NCBI RefSeq assembly: GCF_023074055.1
Contig: NZ_JADPKR010000002.1
Span: 124,001-188,000, forward strand
From: Bradyrhizobium sp. 141
GTDB taxonomy: Bacteria; Pseudomonadota; Alphaproteobacteria; Rhizobiales; Xanthobacteraceae
Reading direction: 5' to 3'
Length of the DNA stretch: 64,000 nucleotides
In this document: positions 19,209-28,628 of the stretch, piece by piece
Position numbering within the stretch: position 1 is the stretch's first letter
Layout of the letters: each line of letters starts with the position of its first letter
The notes under the pieces: generated by a model
What the model was told of the DNA's origin: nothing
The model's database searches: none
Seen by the model: only the letters and a program-made list of their open reading frames with translations
Position numbers and translations under genes: made by a program

Positions 19209-20417
19209 TTAGACGCGCTCGATGATGGTCGCGGTGCCCATGCCGCCGCCGATGCACAGCGTGACCAGAGCGGTGGACTTATTGGTGCGCTCGAGCTCGT
19301 CGAGCACGGTGCCAAGGATCATCGCACCGGTGGCGCCAAGCGGATGGCCGAGCGCGATGGCGCCGCCATTAACGTTGATCTTGGCGTTGTCGATGTCGAA
19401 GGCCTGGATGTAGCGCAGCACGACCGAGGCGAAGGCCTCGTTGAGCTCGAACAGGTCGATGTCCGACTTCTTCATGCCGGACCGTGCAAAGAGCTTCTCG
19501 GTGACGTCGACCGGACCGGTCAGCATCATCGCCGGCTCGGAGCCGATATTGGCAAACGCGCGGATCTTTGCGCGCGGCTTCAGGCCGTATTTCGCAGCCG
19601 CGTCCTTGCTGCCGAGCAGCACGGCGCCGGCGCCGTCGACGATGCCCGACGAGTTGCCGGCATGGTGCACGTAGTTGACCCGCTCGATCTCGGGGTGCGA
19701 CTGCAGCGCGACACCGTCGAAACCGCCCATCTGCGCCATCATCGTGAACGAGGGCTGCAGCTGCGCCAGCGACTGCATCGTCGTCGAGGGACGCATATGC
19801 TCGTCCTTGGCGAGGATGGTGAGGCCGTTGATGTCCTTCACCGGCACGATCGACCTGTCGAAGCGGCCTTCCTCCCAGGACTTCGCCGCACGCTGCTGGC
19901 TCTGCACGGCATAGGCGTCGACGTCGTCGCGCGAGAAACCGTATTTGGTCGCGATCAGATCGGCCGACACGCCCTGCGGCATGAAATAGGCCGGCACCGC
20001 CATCGAGGGGTCCATCGGCCAGGCACCGCCGGAGGCGCCGATGCCGACGCGGCTCATGGATTCGGCGCCGCCGCCGATCACCAGCTCATGCTGGCCGCTC
20101 ATCACCTGCGCGGCGGCGAAGTTCACGGCATCTAGTCCGGAGGCGCAGAAGCGGCTGATCTGCACGCCGGGCACGGCTTCGCCGAGACCGGATTTCAGCG
20201 CGGCGAAGCGCGCGATGTCGGAGCCGGCCTCGCCGACCGGATCGACCACGCCGAGCACGACGTCGTCGACGGAGTCCTCAGGGAGGTTGTTGCGATCCTT
20301 CAGCGCCTTCAGCGGCACGGTCGCGAGCGCGAGCGCCGTGACCTCGTGCAGCGCGCCGTCCGCCTTGCCGCGGCCGCGGGGGGTCCGAACGTGGTCGTAG
20401 ATGAATGCCTCAGGCAT
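19209..20417 (-). CDS. Acetyl-CoA C-acyltransferase (thiolase)
   Basis: 402 residues. It carries out the thiolytic step of beta-oxidation (or the reverse condensation). The nucleophile Cys91 lies in [11 protein letters not shown], the base His in [12 protein letters not shown], and the second Cys in [11 protein letters not shown]. The [10 protein letters not shown] motif is intact. It pairs with the FadJ-like alpha subunit as the beta subunit equivalent. ATG 20417 has GGAGGGC upstream, and the family N-terminus [18 protein letters not shown] begins there. Confidence 0.96.
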   Translation of the reverse strand: MPEAFIYDHVRTPRGRGKADGALHEVTALALATVPLKALKDRNNLPEDSVDDVVLGVVDPVGEAGSDIARFAALKSGLGEAVPGVQISRFCASGLDAVNFAAAQVMSGQHELVIGGGAESMSRVGIGASGGAWPMDPSMAVPAYFMPQGVSADLIATKYGFSRDDVDAYAVQSQQRAAKSWEEGRFDRSIVPVKDINGLTILAKDEHMRPSTTMQSLAQLQPSFTMMAQMGGFDGVALQSHPEIERVNYVHHAGNSSGIVDGAGAVLLGSKDAAAKYGLKPRAKIRAFANIGSEPAMMLTGPVDVTEKLFARSGMKKSDIDLFELNEAFASVVLRYIQAFDIDNAKINVNGGAIALGHPLGATGAMILGTVLDELERTNKSTALVTLCIGGGMGTATIIERV

Positions 20418-20472
20418 GACGCCCTCCTGATGTGATGTTCGATACGATTGGGAGCAGGCAGCGGAAGCAGGC

Positions 20473-22263
20473 TCAGAACGCGTCCGCCGGCAATTCCATG
20501 ATGGTGGCGCAGCCGGCCTGGATGCGCGCGAGATTGGCGGCGGTCTCCGGCAGCATCCGCTCCATGAAGAAACGGCCGGTGACCAGCTTGGTCGAGAGAT
20601 AGGGCGTCGCCCCGCTCTCGGCAATCTTGGCATTCGTCACCTTCGCCATCTTCGCCCACATGTAGCCGAGCGCGACGAAGCCAAAGAGGTGCAGGTAATC
20701 GGTTGCGGCAGCACCGGCATTGTCCGGCTTCGCCATCGCGTTCTGCATCAGCCAGGTCGTCGCCTGCTGGAGATGGCCGAGCGAGGCCGAGAGCGGGGTG
20801 ATGAAGGGCTTCAGCGCCTCGTCACTGCCGTTCTCCTTGGCGAAGGCCATGACCTCGCCGAAGAAGGCCATGATGGCGCGGCCGCCGTCGCGCGGCAGCT
20901 TGCGGCCGACGAGGTCGAGCGCCTGGATGCCGTTGGCGCCTTCATAGATCATGGCAATACGGGCATCGCGCACGAACTGCTCCATGCCCTGCTCGGCGAT
21001 GTAGCCGTGGCCGCCATACATCTGCTGCGCCTGTACCGCGTTGGCGAAGCCGTAATCGGTAAGAAAGCCCTTCAGCACCGGGGTCATCAGGCCCATGTGA
21101 TCGTCGGCGGCCTGGCGGTCCTTCGGGTCTTCGGAGCGATGAGCGACGTCGCTCTTCAGCGCGGTCCACATCACGAAGGCGCGCGCGGCCTCGTTGAAGG
21201 CCCGGATCGAGAGCAGCGTGCGGCGCACGTCGGGATGCACGATGATCGGGTCGGCCGGCTTGTCCGGCGCCTTCACGCCGGTGAGCGCGCGGCCCTGGAT
21301 GCGGTCGCGGGCATAGGCGACCGCATTCTGATAGGCGACCTCGGATTGCGCGAGGCCCTGCACGGCGACGCCGAGCCTGGCCTCGTTCATCATCACGAAC
21401 ATGCCCTGCATGCCCTTGTTCTCTTCGCCGATCAGCCAGCCGGTGGCGCTGTCGTAGTTCATCACGCAGGTCGAATTTCCGTGGATGCCCATCTTGTGCT
21501 CGATCGAGCCGCAGACGACACCGTTGCGCTGCCCGACCGAACCATCGGCATTGACCAGGAATTTCGGCACCACGAACAGCGACACGCCCTTGATGCCGGC
21601 GGGCGCACCCTCGATGCGGGCGAGCACGAGATGGATGATATTGTCGGCCAAGTCATGCTCACCGGCCGAGATGAAGATCTTGGTGCCCGTGATCTTGAAG
21701 CTGCCGTCGGCCTGGCGCACCGCCTTGGTGCGGAGCATGCCGAGATCGGTGCCGCAATGCGGCTCGGTCAGGTTCATGGTGCCGGTCCATTCGCCCGCCA
21801 CCATCTTCGGCACGTAGGTCTTCTTCTGCTCGGGCGTGCCATGAACGATCAGCGCCGCGGTCGCGCCCATGGTGAGGCCGCCATACATCGAGAATGCCAT
21901 GTTGGCCGAGATCTGAAATTCGTTGACGGCCTGGCTCAGCGTCACCGGCAGGCCCTGCCCGCCGAACTCGGTCGGCGCCGACAGACCGAGCCAGCCGCCC
22001 TCGGCGACCTGCTTGAAGGCGTCCTTGAAACCCTTCGGCGTGGTGACGCTGCCGTCATCGGCACGCTTGCAGCCTTCGAGATCGCCGACGCGGTTGAGCG
22101 GCTGCAGCACCTCTTCGGCGAGCTTGGCGGCTTCACCGAGGATCGCTTCGCGCACGTCGCTCGACGCATCGGAGAAGCCGGCGAGATTGTCGTACCGGTC
22201 GATCTGGAAGACGTCGTTGAGCAGGAAGTTCACGTCTTCGACGGGGGCTTTGTAGATCGGCAT
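20473..22263 (-). CDS. Acyl-CoA dehydrogenase (long form, FadE/DmdC-like)
   Basis: 596 residues, longer than the usual 380-400 because of a C-terminal extension typical of this subfamily. The FAD-dependent enzyme oxidises acyl-CoA to enoyl-CoA. Visible signatures are MNLTEPHCGTDLGMLRT (FAD/substrate binding), KIFISAGEHDL, MYGGHGYIAEQGMEQFVRD and IYEGANGIQALDLVGRK, where the Glu of YEG is the expected base. It starts the catalytic part of the operon; the thiolase follows after 55 bp. Confidence 0.95.
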   Translation of the reverse strand: MPIYKAPVEDVNFLLNDVFQIDRYDNLAGFSDASSDVREAILGEAAKLAEEVLQPLNRVGDLEGCKRADDGSVTTPKGFKDAFKQVAEGGWLGLSAPTEFGGQGLPVTLSQAVNEFQISANMAFSMYGGLTMGATAALIVHGTPEQKKTYVPKMVAGEWTGTMNLTEPHCGTDLGMLRTKAVRQADGSFKITGTKIFISAGEHDLADNIIHLVLARIEGAPAGIKGVSLFVVPKFLVNADGSVGQRNGVVCGSIEHKMGIHGNSTCVMNYDSATGWLIGEENKGMQGMFVMMNEARLGVAVQGLAQSEVAYQNAVAYARDRIQGRALTGVKAPDKPADPIIVHPDVRRTLLSIRAFNEAARAFVMWTALKSDVAHRSEDPKDRQAADDHMGLMTPVLKGFLTDYGFANAVQAQQMYGGHGYIAEQGMEQFVRDARIAMIYEGANGIQALDLVGRKLPRDGGRAIMAFFGEVMAFAKENGSDEALKPFITPLSASLGHLQQATTWLMQNAMAKPDNAGAAATDYLHLFGFVALGYMWAKMAKVTNAKIAESGATPYLSTKLVTGRFFMERMLPETAANLARIQAGCATIMELPADAF

Positions 22264-22361
22264 GGTGGTCTCCCGGCATGGGGCTTGAAGTGACGTGGCG
22301 CGATTGCTGAGGCGCAGCCTTTGCCCGCGAGCTTAGCGGGTTCGGCAACCTCGGGGCAGGG

Positions 22362-22745
22362 TCATGATTGAGCGGCAAGCTGCTCCGCCATCAGGCGGTG
22401 CAGCATGTTGATCGCCTTGAGCGGACGCACCATCACCTTGAAATGGGTGATGCGTCCCTCGGCATCGAAACTGATGATGTCGACGCCGTTGATCTCGATG
22501 CCGTCGATGACATTCTTGAATTCGAGCACCGCACCGGTGTCGCTGCGCCATTCACCGACATAGGTGAAACCTGGGCCGCCTAGCACCTTCTCGGCGCTGG
22601 AGAGGTATTTGAAGGTGATGTCGCGGCCACGCTGCGGCGAATGCACGACGGGGCTTTCGAACACGGCATCGGGGTGCAGGAGGTCCCAGAGCGCTGTGCG
22701 GTCATGGGACTTCATGTAGGCGTACCAGGAATCGAGGCCGGTCAT
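22362..22745 (-). CDS. NTF2-like (SnoaL-type) protein
   Basis: 127 residues from ATG 22745, which has GGGAGG upstream. It has an NTF2-like fold: WYAYMKSHDRTALWDLLHPD, FKYLSSAEKVLG and an alternating beta sheet (EFKNVIDGIEINGVDIISFD). The role is unknown. It is the first gene of the minus-strand fatty-acid oxidation run, 98 bp ahead of the acyl-CoA dehydrogenase, and is divergent from a PadR regulator. Confidence 0.85.
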   Translation of the reverse strand: MTGLDSWYAYMKSHDRTALWDLLHPDAVFESPVVHSPQRGRDITFKYLSSAEKVLGGPGFTYVGEWRSDTGAVLEFKNVIDGIEINGVDIISFDAEGRITHFKVMVRPLKAINMLHRLMAEQLAAQS

Positions 22746-22782
22746 TCTCAGGTGCCTCCCTAGGGCAAGGGCAAAAAGTACG

Positions 22783-22833
22783 AGAACAACCCCATGCACA
22801 GTAGCGAGGAGGTTGATTTCGCTGGATTTTTCA
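22783..22833. repeat. Family E dispersed repeat, short copy
   Basis: The core AACAACCCCATGCACAGTAG recurs with one change at 49834 (family E long copy). It lies in the divergent region between the NTF2-like and PadR genes. Confidence 0.6.
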
Positions 22834-22864
22834 GTCGAGCCTGTACCGGCCCGCAAGCTGCCTC

Positions 22865-22899
22865 ATATGCACATTGACGCATATGCGCCGATGCGCATA
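22865..22899. promoter_or_regulatory. Overlapping inverted repeats, candidate PadR operator
   Basis: ATATGC-N8-GCATAT (22865-22884) overlaps TATGCGC-CGAT-GCGCATA (22882-22899). Both lie just upstream of the PadR gene in the divergent region. Symmetric ATGC/GCAT half-sites are typical of PadR-family operators. Autoregulation and control of the beta-oxidation operon are inferred. Confidence 0.65.
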
Positions 22900-22940
22900 A
22901 AGTCAAGCTGGTTGGTTAAGGTCGAAGAAGGAGGCCGGCC

Positions 22941-23531
22941 ATGGCGCTGGGCGACGCAATCCTCGCATGCCTGACGGAACGTCCGATGACGGGCTACGAG
23001 CTCGCCAAGACATTCGATTCCTCGATCGGCTTCTTCTGGAAGGCCGACCACCAACAGATCTACCGCGAGCTCTCCAAGCTGCGCGACCGCGGCCACATCC
23101 AGGGCCGGGAGGTCGTGCAGTCAGGCAAGCCCAACAAGCTGGTTTATACGCTCACGCCCGAGGGTAGAACAGCGCTGCGGCACTGGGCCGCGCGGCCAAG
23201 CACGCCCGCCTCGACCAAGGACGACCTCCTGGTCCGCCTCCACGCCCTCGACAGCATCGACATCGAGCCGCTGCGCACCGATCTGATGGCCCGCCTGGAG
23301 CACCACCGCGACCGCCACGCCAATTACGAGCGCATCCTGAAGAAGCGTTTTCCGGACGGCACGGCGGAAGGCAGGCTCGACCTCGGCAACCTGCTCCTGC
23401 TCCGCTTAGGGGCCCGGCACGAGCAGATGGTGGCCGACTTCTGCGAGGAGACATTGGAGGCGCTCTCAGCGATGAGCGGCAAGGCCAGCGTGGTGCCGCT
23501 CGAGGACGCCAAGCGCGAGGGGAAGGGGTGA
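22941..23531 (+). CDS. PadR-family transcriptional regulator
   Basis: 196 residues. An N-terminal winged helix-turn-helix (ILACLTERPMTGYELAKTF, then QQIYRELSKLRDRGHI and the wing YTLTPEGRTAL) is joined to a C-terminal helical dimerisation domain of the Vir_act_alpha_C type. ATG 22941 has GAAGGAGG upstream. It is divergent from the NTF2-like / acyl-CoA dehydrogenase / thiolase / FadJ genes with inverted repeats in between, so it probably controls fatty-acid oxidation in response to a ligand. Confidence 0.93.
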   Translation: MALGDAILACLTERPMTGYELAKTFDSSIGFFWKADHQQIYRELSKLRDRGHIQGREVVQSGKPNKLVYTLTPEGRTALRHWAARPSTPASTKDDLLVRLHALDSIDIEPLRTDLMARLEHHRDRHANYERILKKRFPDGTAEGRLDLGNLLLLRLGARHEQMVADFCEETLEALSAMSGKASVVPLEDAKREGKG

Positions 23532-23861
23532 GCGGCATTGGCGGTGTTCGTCACCTCTCCCGCTTGCGGGAGAGGTCGCGCCGAAGGCGCGGGTGAGGGT
23601 TCTGAGTCTTCGTTGTTGAGACACCCTCTCCCCAGCCCTCCCCCGCAAGCGGGGGAGGGAGCGCACCGGTTCCGTGGCTGGCATCGCCGCCCAACTTTAA
23701 GACACCCAGCCTGCGTTCCTTAACTCGTTATTTACCGTAACGGACAAAAGTCGGTTTTCGAGGCAGACGACCCGCGCAAAATTCGGTTGTGTTTGCAACT
23801 GGCGCGCGTGGGGAGGCTGGAGGCGCCGGGTGGGGCGCCGGAGTCGGAACCGGACAGAGTC
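23532..23861. other. 330-bp intergenic region with a family C repeat
   Basis: This lies between co-directional padR and the PodJ-like gene. The left half is a family C inverted repeat (23552-23662). The right half presumably holds the promoter of the PodJ-like gene; it is locally less GC-rich (around 23690-23760), but I cannot define -35/-10 elements with confidence. Confidence 0.5.
23552..23662. repeat. Family C inverted-repeat element, copy 1
   Basis: CACCTCTCCCGCttGCGGGAGAGGTCG at one end and CCCTCCCCCGCaagCGGGGGAGGG at the other frame GGGTGAGGGT...ACACCCTC. The copies at 27410 and 53334 share the layout. Confidence 0.88.
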
Positions 23862-26800
23862 ATGAATTCGCGCGTATCGTGGAGTGTTGACGGCATCGAC
23901 CCATCCGTCCGGGAGCGGGCCGAAGCTGCTGCGCGCCGCGCCGGCATGTCACTCAACGATTGGCTGAACTCCACGCTCGGCGAAACTGCCCCGCCAAACT
24001 TTCGCGAATCTTACGACCAGCGTCCGCAAGCCCCGCACGTTCCGAGTCAAGCACCGAGTCAGGAAAGCCGCGAAGTCGCCGACATCCACCAGCGGCTCGA
24101 CGCGATCACCCAGCAGATCGAACGGATTTCAAAGCCCGCGCAGCGCCAGGACTCTTCAAGACAGGACCCATCGCGCCAGGAGTCTTCACGACCAGACGTC
24201 TCGCGCGAGCAGGGCGTCGCGCGCCAGCTCAACGATGCGATCTCGCGGCTCGACGCGCGGCTGTCGCAAATCTCCAAGCCACAGCAGCCGCAACCGCAGC
24301 AGCCCCCGGCTCAGCGCCCCGCGCCGGCCGACACGCGCCAGCGCCAGGCCGATGCGGTCGAGCGTGCGGCAGCGCAGGTCTATCGCAACTCCCCTCCCCT
24401 GAGCCCCGCATCGTTCGACGTCGCCGTCGCCGAAATCACCGCGCGGCAGAGCGAACTGGACGGCTTCACGCCGCGGCAGATGCCACCGCGTGCCGCGCCC
24501 TCCATTGCGCCCGATGCAGCTGCCTTCGCGCCCCCCATGGCACCAATGGCGGCGCCGCCCGCGCCTGCCTATGCTCCACCGCCACCGCAAGCGGGGCCGG
24601 ATTTCTCGTCGCTCGAGCGCCATCTGCTCAAGATCACGAGCCAGATCGAGTCGCTGCAGCGCCCTGACAACACCGAGCAGGCGATCAACGCCTTCCGCAG
24701 CGAACTCGCCGAAATCCGCCACGCCATCACCGAGGCGATGCCGCGGCGCGCGATCGAATCGATCGAGAACGAGATCCGCTCGCTGCATCGCCGGATCGAC
24801 GAGACCCGTTCCAACGGCACCGACGGCCAGGTCCTCTCGGGCATCGAGCACGCGCTGTCCGACATCAAGCAGGTGCTGCGCACGCTGACGCCGGCCGAGC
24901 AGCTCACCGGCTATGACGAGGCGATCCGCAATCTTGGCGCCAAGCTCGATCTGATCCTGCGCGCCAATGACGATCCCTCGACGGTGCGACAGCTCGAAGG
25001 CGCGATCTCGGCGCTGCGCGGCATCGTCTCCAACGTCGCGTCCAACGAAGCGCTGGCACGCCTGTCCGAAGACGTGCAACTGCTGTCGTCCAAGGTCGAC
25101 CAGGTCACCCGCCCCTCCGGCCAGGGCGACAGCTTTGCGGTACTGGAGCAGCGCATTGCGGCGCTCACCGCGGCGCTGGAAACCCGCGAGCGGCCCCAGC
25201 CATCCGAAAGCACCGAGCATCTCGAAACCGCGATCCGCGCGCTGTCGGACCGTTTCGACCGCATGCAGGTCGGCAACGATTCGGCCTCGACCTTCGCGCA
25301 TCTCGAACAGCGTGTCTCGTATTTGCTGGAGCGGATCGAAGCCGCCTCCGACCCGCGCAACGGCAATCTAAGCCGCGTCGAGGACGGGCTGCACGACATT
25401 CTCAGGCACTTGGAGCGGCAGCAGGCGACTTACTCCGCGTTGGCGGAGAGCCGCAGCTCTGCGCCGCCGGCCGATTCCGGCGTGGTCGATCTCGTCAAGC
25501 GAGAGCTTTCCGACATCCGCTTCAGCCAGGCCGAGACCAACCGCAGCACCCAGGACTCGCTCGACGCCGTCCATAGCGCGCTCGGCCATGTCGTCGATCG
25601 CCTCTCCATGATCGAGGGCGATCTGCGCGCGGTGCGGACCGCGCCGCCGGCCCCTGCGCCGCAGCCGATGCCGATGCCGATGGCCGCTCCCATTGCTGCT
25701 TCCATGGAGCCCGCGCCTGTCGCGCGTGAGCCACGGCCGCAGGCACAGCAGCCGAAATACGATCCCAAGCCCGAGCTTCCGAATCCCGCCGCGCAGCAGC
25801 AGGCACAAGCCGCCTTCGCCGCCGCGCCGCGTGAATTCCATGCCGCTGCCCCCGCCGCGCCGCCGCCGGTGCCGGCGCCGATGGCGTCGCAAGTCGCACC
25901 ACCCTTGCCGCCGCGCGCGATCAGCGAGATCCTGGAGCCGCACACGGCGCCAGCGCGCGCCGCGCTCGCCCCGGAATTGCCGCCGGATCATCCGCTCGAG
26001 CCGGGCACACGGCCTGGCGGACGCGTCGCATCGCCGTCGGAACGCATCGCCGCCTCCGAGAGCGCGATCAGCGGCATCCCCGCTGCTGCGAAGGAGTCGG
26101 TCTCGTCGTCGAGCTTCATCGCGGCCGCCCGCCGCGCCGCCCAGGCCGCCGCCGCGCAGCCGGAAAAGCCGGCTCGCGGTGCCAAGGGTGGAGCGAAGGC
26201 TGGCCCCGATCGCGCCAAGGACAAGGGCAAGGACGGCGGTTCGACCATCACCTCGAAGATCCGCTCGCTGCTGGTCGGCGCGAGCGTGGTCGTGATCGTG
26301 CTCGGCACCTTCAAGATGGCGATGAATCTGCTCGAAGGCAGCAGCGCGCCGCCGGCGCCGCAGGCCATGGAGAATACATCCAGCCAGCCCGCGCCGCAGG
26401 CCCCGCCGCCGGTGATCGAGAACAAGCCCGCCACGCCCGAGCAGGTCACGCCATCGATGACCTCGCCGACGCCGATTGGACGGCAATCCCAGAACAATTC
26501 CGCGCCGGCTCCCGCCGCCAACTCGGCCTCCGTTGAAATTCCGACGGCGCCAGCCACGACACCGCCCGCACCTGCGACCAACAGCGACGTCACCGGTGCG
26601 CTGTCTGGCACGAGCCGCGCCAAGCTCAGTCATATCCAGGTGCCACCGAGCGAAAAGCTGCCTGACGGCATCGGCGGCCCGGGCCTGCGCACCGCCGCGA
26701 TGAAGGGCGATGCGACCGCGGCCTACGAGATCGGCCTGCGCTTTGCCGAGGGCAAGGGCGTTGCGACGAATTACGACGAAGCCGCCAAATGGTACGACCG

Positions 26801-27365
26801 CGCGGCGCAGGCCGGCGTCGTGCCCGCGACCTTCCGCCTCGGCACGCTCTACGAAAAGGGCTTGGGGGTGAAGAAGGACGCCGACATCGCCCGCCGCTAC
26901 TACACTCAGGCCGCCGAGCGCGGCAACGCCAAGGCGATGCACAATCTCGCGGTGCTCGATGCCGATGGCGGCGGACGCGGCGCCAACTACAAGAGCGCGG
27001 CGCAGTGGTTCCGCAAGGCCGCCGACCGCGGCGTCGCCGACAGCCAGTTCAACCTCGGCATCCTCTATGCCCGCGGCATCGGCGTCGAGCAAAACCTCGC
27101 CGAGTCCTACAAATGGTTCAGCCTGGCAGCCGCTCAGGGCGATGCGGATGCGTCCGGCAAGCGCGACGACGTCGCAAAACGTCTCGACCCGCAATCGCTC
27201 GCCGCCGCCAAGCTCGCGATCCAGACCTTCAGCGCCGAGCCGCAGCCGGATGATGCAGTCAACGTTCCGGCCCCGAACGGCGGCTGGGACAGCGCGCCGC
27301 AGGCGAATGCAAAGCCGGCGCCGAAGGCGGTGGCGACCAAGCGCTCGGCCTCGGCGGCGCACTGA
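23862..27365 (+). CDS. PodJ-like polar organelle / Sel1-repeat coiled-coil membrane protein
   Basis: 1167 residues from ATG 23862. A long cytoplasmic part begins SWSVDGIDPSVRERAEAAAR and contains extended coiled coil (about 60-650) mixed with Gln/Pro/Ala-rich linkers. A transmembrane helix lies at about 802-824 (LLVGASVVVIVLGTFKMAM), then a Pro/Ala-rich linker, then a periplasmic block of at least three Sel1 repeats at about 940-1090 (for example AAYEIGLRFAEGKGVATNYD and FNLGILYARGIGVEQNLAES). This architecture matches alphaproteobacterial PodJ-type polarity proteins, which organise cell poles. No peptidoglycan-binding domain is obvious at the C-terminus. The frame is open to 23787, without family sequence. 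Confidence 0.87.
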   Translation: MNSRVSWSVDGIDPSVRERAEAAARRAGMSLNDWLNSTLGETAPPNFRESYDQRPQAPHVPSQAPSQESREVADIHQRLDAITQQIERISKPAQRQDSSRQDPSRQESSRPDVSREQGVARQLNDAISRLDARLSQISKPQQPQPQQPPAQRPAPADTRQRQADAVERAAAQVYRNSPPLSPASFDVAVAEITARQSELDGFTPRQMPPRAAPSIAPDAAAFAPPMAPMAAPPAPAYAPPPPQAGPDFSSLERHLLKITSQIESLQRPDNTEQAINAFRSELAEIRHAITEAMPRRAIESIENEIRSLHRRIDETRSNGTDGQVLSGIEHALSDIKQVLRTLTPAEQLTGYDEAIRNLGAKLDLILRANDDPSTVRQLEGAISALRGIVSNVASNEALARLSEDVQLLSSKVDQVTRPSGQGDSFAVLEQRIAALTAALETRERPQPSESTEHLETAIRALSDRFDRMQVGNDSASTFAHLEQRVSYLLERIEAASDPRNGNLSRVEDGLHDILRHLERQQATYSALAESRSSAPPADSGVVDLVKRELSDIRFSQAETNRSTQDSLDAVHSALGHVVDRLSMIEGDLRAVRTAPPAPAPQPMPMPMAAPIAASMEPAPVAREPRPQAQQPKYDPKPELPNPAAQQQAQAAFAAAPREFHAAAPAAPPPVPAPMASQVAPPLPPRAISEILEPHTAPARAALAPELPPDHPLEPGTRPGGRVASPSERIAASESAISGIPAAAKESVSSSSFIAAARRAAQAAAAQPEKPARGAKGGAKAGPDRAKDKGKDGGSTITSKIRSLLVGASVVVIVLGTFKMAMNLLEGSSAPPAPQAMENTSSQPAPQAPPPVIENKPATPEQVTPSMTSPTPIGRQSQNNSAPAPAANSASVEIPTAPATTPPAPATNSDVTGALSGTSRAKLSHIQVPPSEKLPDGIGGPGLRTAAMKGDATAAYEIGLRFAEGKGVATNYDEAAKWYDRAAQAGVVPATFRLGTLYEKGLGVKKDADIARRYYTQAAERGNAKAMHNLAVLDADGGGRGANYKSAAQWFRKAADRGVADSQFNLGILYARGIGVEQNLAESYKWFSLAAAQGDADASGKRDDVAKRLDPQSLAAAKLAIQTFSAEPQPDDAVNVPAPNGGWDSAPQANAKPAPKAVATKRSASAAH

Positions 27366-27713
27366 AGGCGAATAGCTTTAGGCAGACAAAACGCGCCGCG
27401 CGCTCGGTGCACCTCTCCCGCCTGCGGGAGAGGTCGCGGAGCGGAGCGACGCGGGTGAGGGCTCTCGCCTCTTGGGGGTTCTCGCTAGAGGAGACACCCT
27501 CTCCCCGACCCTCCCCCGCAAGCGGGGGAGGGAGCACACCTCATCGTGGCGACGATTGCCGATCTCATCACGGTCTCGTCCTACCCATTCACCACGCCCG
27601 AAATTGCCGGTCCCTCCCGCCAGCAAATTCCGCTATTGAGGGGCGCGACAATCGTTCCGATCTTCCCGCGGGCCTTCCGCGATAGTCGATCCGTCTCGCC
27701 GGCGCGTGGTTCA
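27366..27713. other. 348-bp intergenic region with a family C repeat
   Basis: This lies between the PodJ-like gene and the TauE gene. It contains family C copy 2 (27410-27534); the rest (27535-27713) should hold the TauE promoter. The TauE frame is open back to 27546, but that extension is not hydrophobic and does not look like family sequence. Confidence 0.5.
27410..27534. repeat. Family C inverted-repeat element, copy 2
   Basis: CACCTCTCCCGCctGCGGGAGAGGTCGC and CCCTCCCCCGCaagCGGGGGAGGGAG are the two arms, with GCGGGTGAGGG and ACACCCTCTCC between them. Same orientation as the copy at 23552. Confidence 0.88.
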
Positions 27714-28628
27714 ATGCAACTCTATCTTCCGATCGCCGATCTTCCGGTCAACGTCTTCCTGGTGCTCGCCATGGGCGCTGCGGTCGGCTTCGTCTCGGGC
27801 ATGTTCGGGATCGGCGGCGGCTTCCTGATGACGCCGCTGCTGATCTTCATCGGCATCACGCCGGCGGTCGCAGTCGCCTCCGTCACGAGCCACATCGCGG
27901 CCTCCTCCTTTTCCGGCGCGCTGTCTTATTGGCGGCGGCGGGCGATCGATCCGGCACTGGCGAGCGTTCTGCTCTGCGGCGGCGTGACCGGGACAGCGCT
28001 CGGCGTGTGGACCTTCACGCAGCTTCGCGCGCTCGGCCAGCTCGATCTGATGATCGCGCTCTCTTACGTGGTGCTGCTCGGCACCGTCGGCAGCCTGATG
28101 TTCTCCGAAGGCCTGCGCGCCCTGATGCGAACACGGCGCGGCGCGCTGCCGCCGCGACGCACCCACAATTGGATCCACGGCCTGCCGCTGAAGATGCGGT
28201 TCAAGCGCTCCAAGATCTATCTCTCGGTCATCCCCGTGGTGATCGTCGGCATCATGATCGGCTTCATCGGCGCCATCATGGGAATCGGCGGCGGCTTCAT
28301 CCTGGTGCCGATCATGATCTATCTGCTGAGGGTGCCGACCTCGACGGTGATCGGGACCTCGATGGTCCTGACCCTCGTCACGATGCTGTTCGCGACCATG
28401 CTGCATGCGGTGACCAACCACCTCGTCGACGCCGTGCTGGCGCTGATCCTGATGGTCGGCGGCGTCACCGGCGCGCAGTTCGGCGTCCGTGCCGGGCAGA
28501 AGATCCGCGGCGAGCAACTGCGGCTGCTGCTCGGACTTCTGATCCTCTCGGTCGGCGTGCGCTTCGCGATCGAGCTGGTGATCCGGCCCGAGGATCTCTT
28601 CACCATCCGTGAGCTGGGAGCGAGCTGA
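27714..28628 (+). CDS. Sulfite exporter TauE/SafE family protein
   Basis: 304 residues from ATG 27714. About eight transmembrane helices form two homologous halves, each with a glycine-rich motif: GFVSGMFGIGGGFLMTPLL and IGFIGAIMGIGGGFILVPIM. This is the TauE/SafE (DUF81) anion exporter family; substrates include sulfite and sulfonate-derived anions. The stop is joined to the next gene as TGATG. The pair with a TIGR02186 protein is a recurrent association in alphaproteobacteria and suggests a joint transport function. Confidence 0.93.
   Translation: MQLYLPIADLPVNVFLVLAMGAAVGFVSGMFGIGGGFLMTPLLIFIGITPAVAVASVTSHIAASSFSGALSYWRRRAIDPALASVLLCGGVTGTALGVWTFTQLRALGQLDLMIALSYVVLLGTVGSLMFSEGLRALMRTRRGALPPRRTHNWIHGLPLKMRFKRSKIYLSVIPVVIVGIMIGFIGAIMGIGGGFILVPIMIYLLRVPTSTVIGTSMVLTLVTMLFATMLHAVTNHLVDAVLALILMVGGVTGAQFGVRAGQKIRGEQLRLLLGLLILSVGVRFAIELVIRPEDLFTIRELGAS

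Noticed and set aside
25368..27362. A 664-codon open frame antisense to the PodJ-like gene
   Set aside because: It is Arg/Gly-rich and mirrors the Ala/Pro-rich coding strand; no start context.
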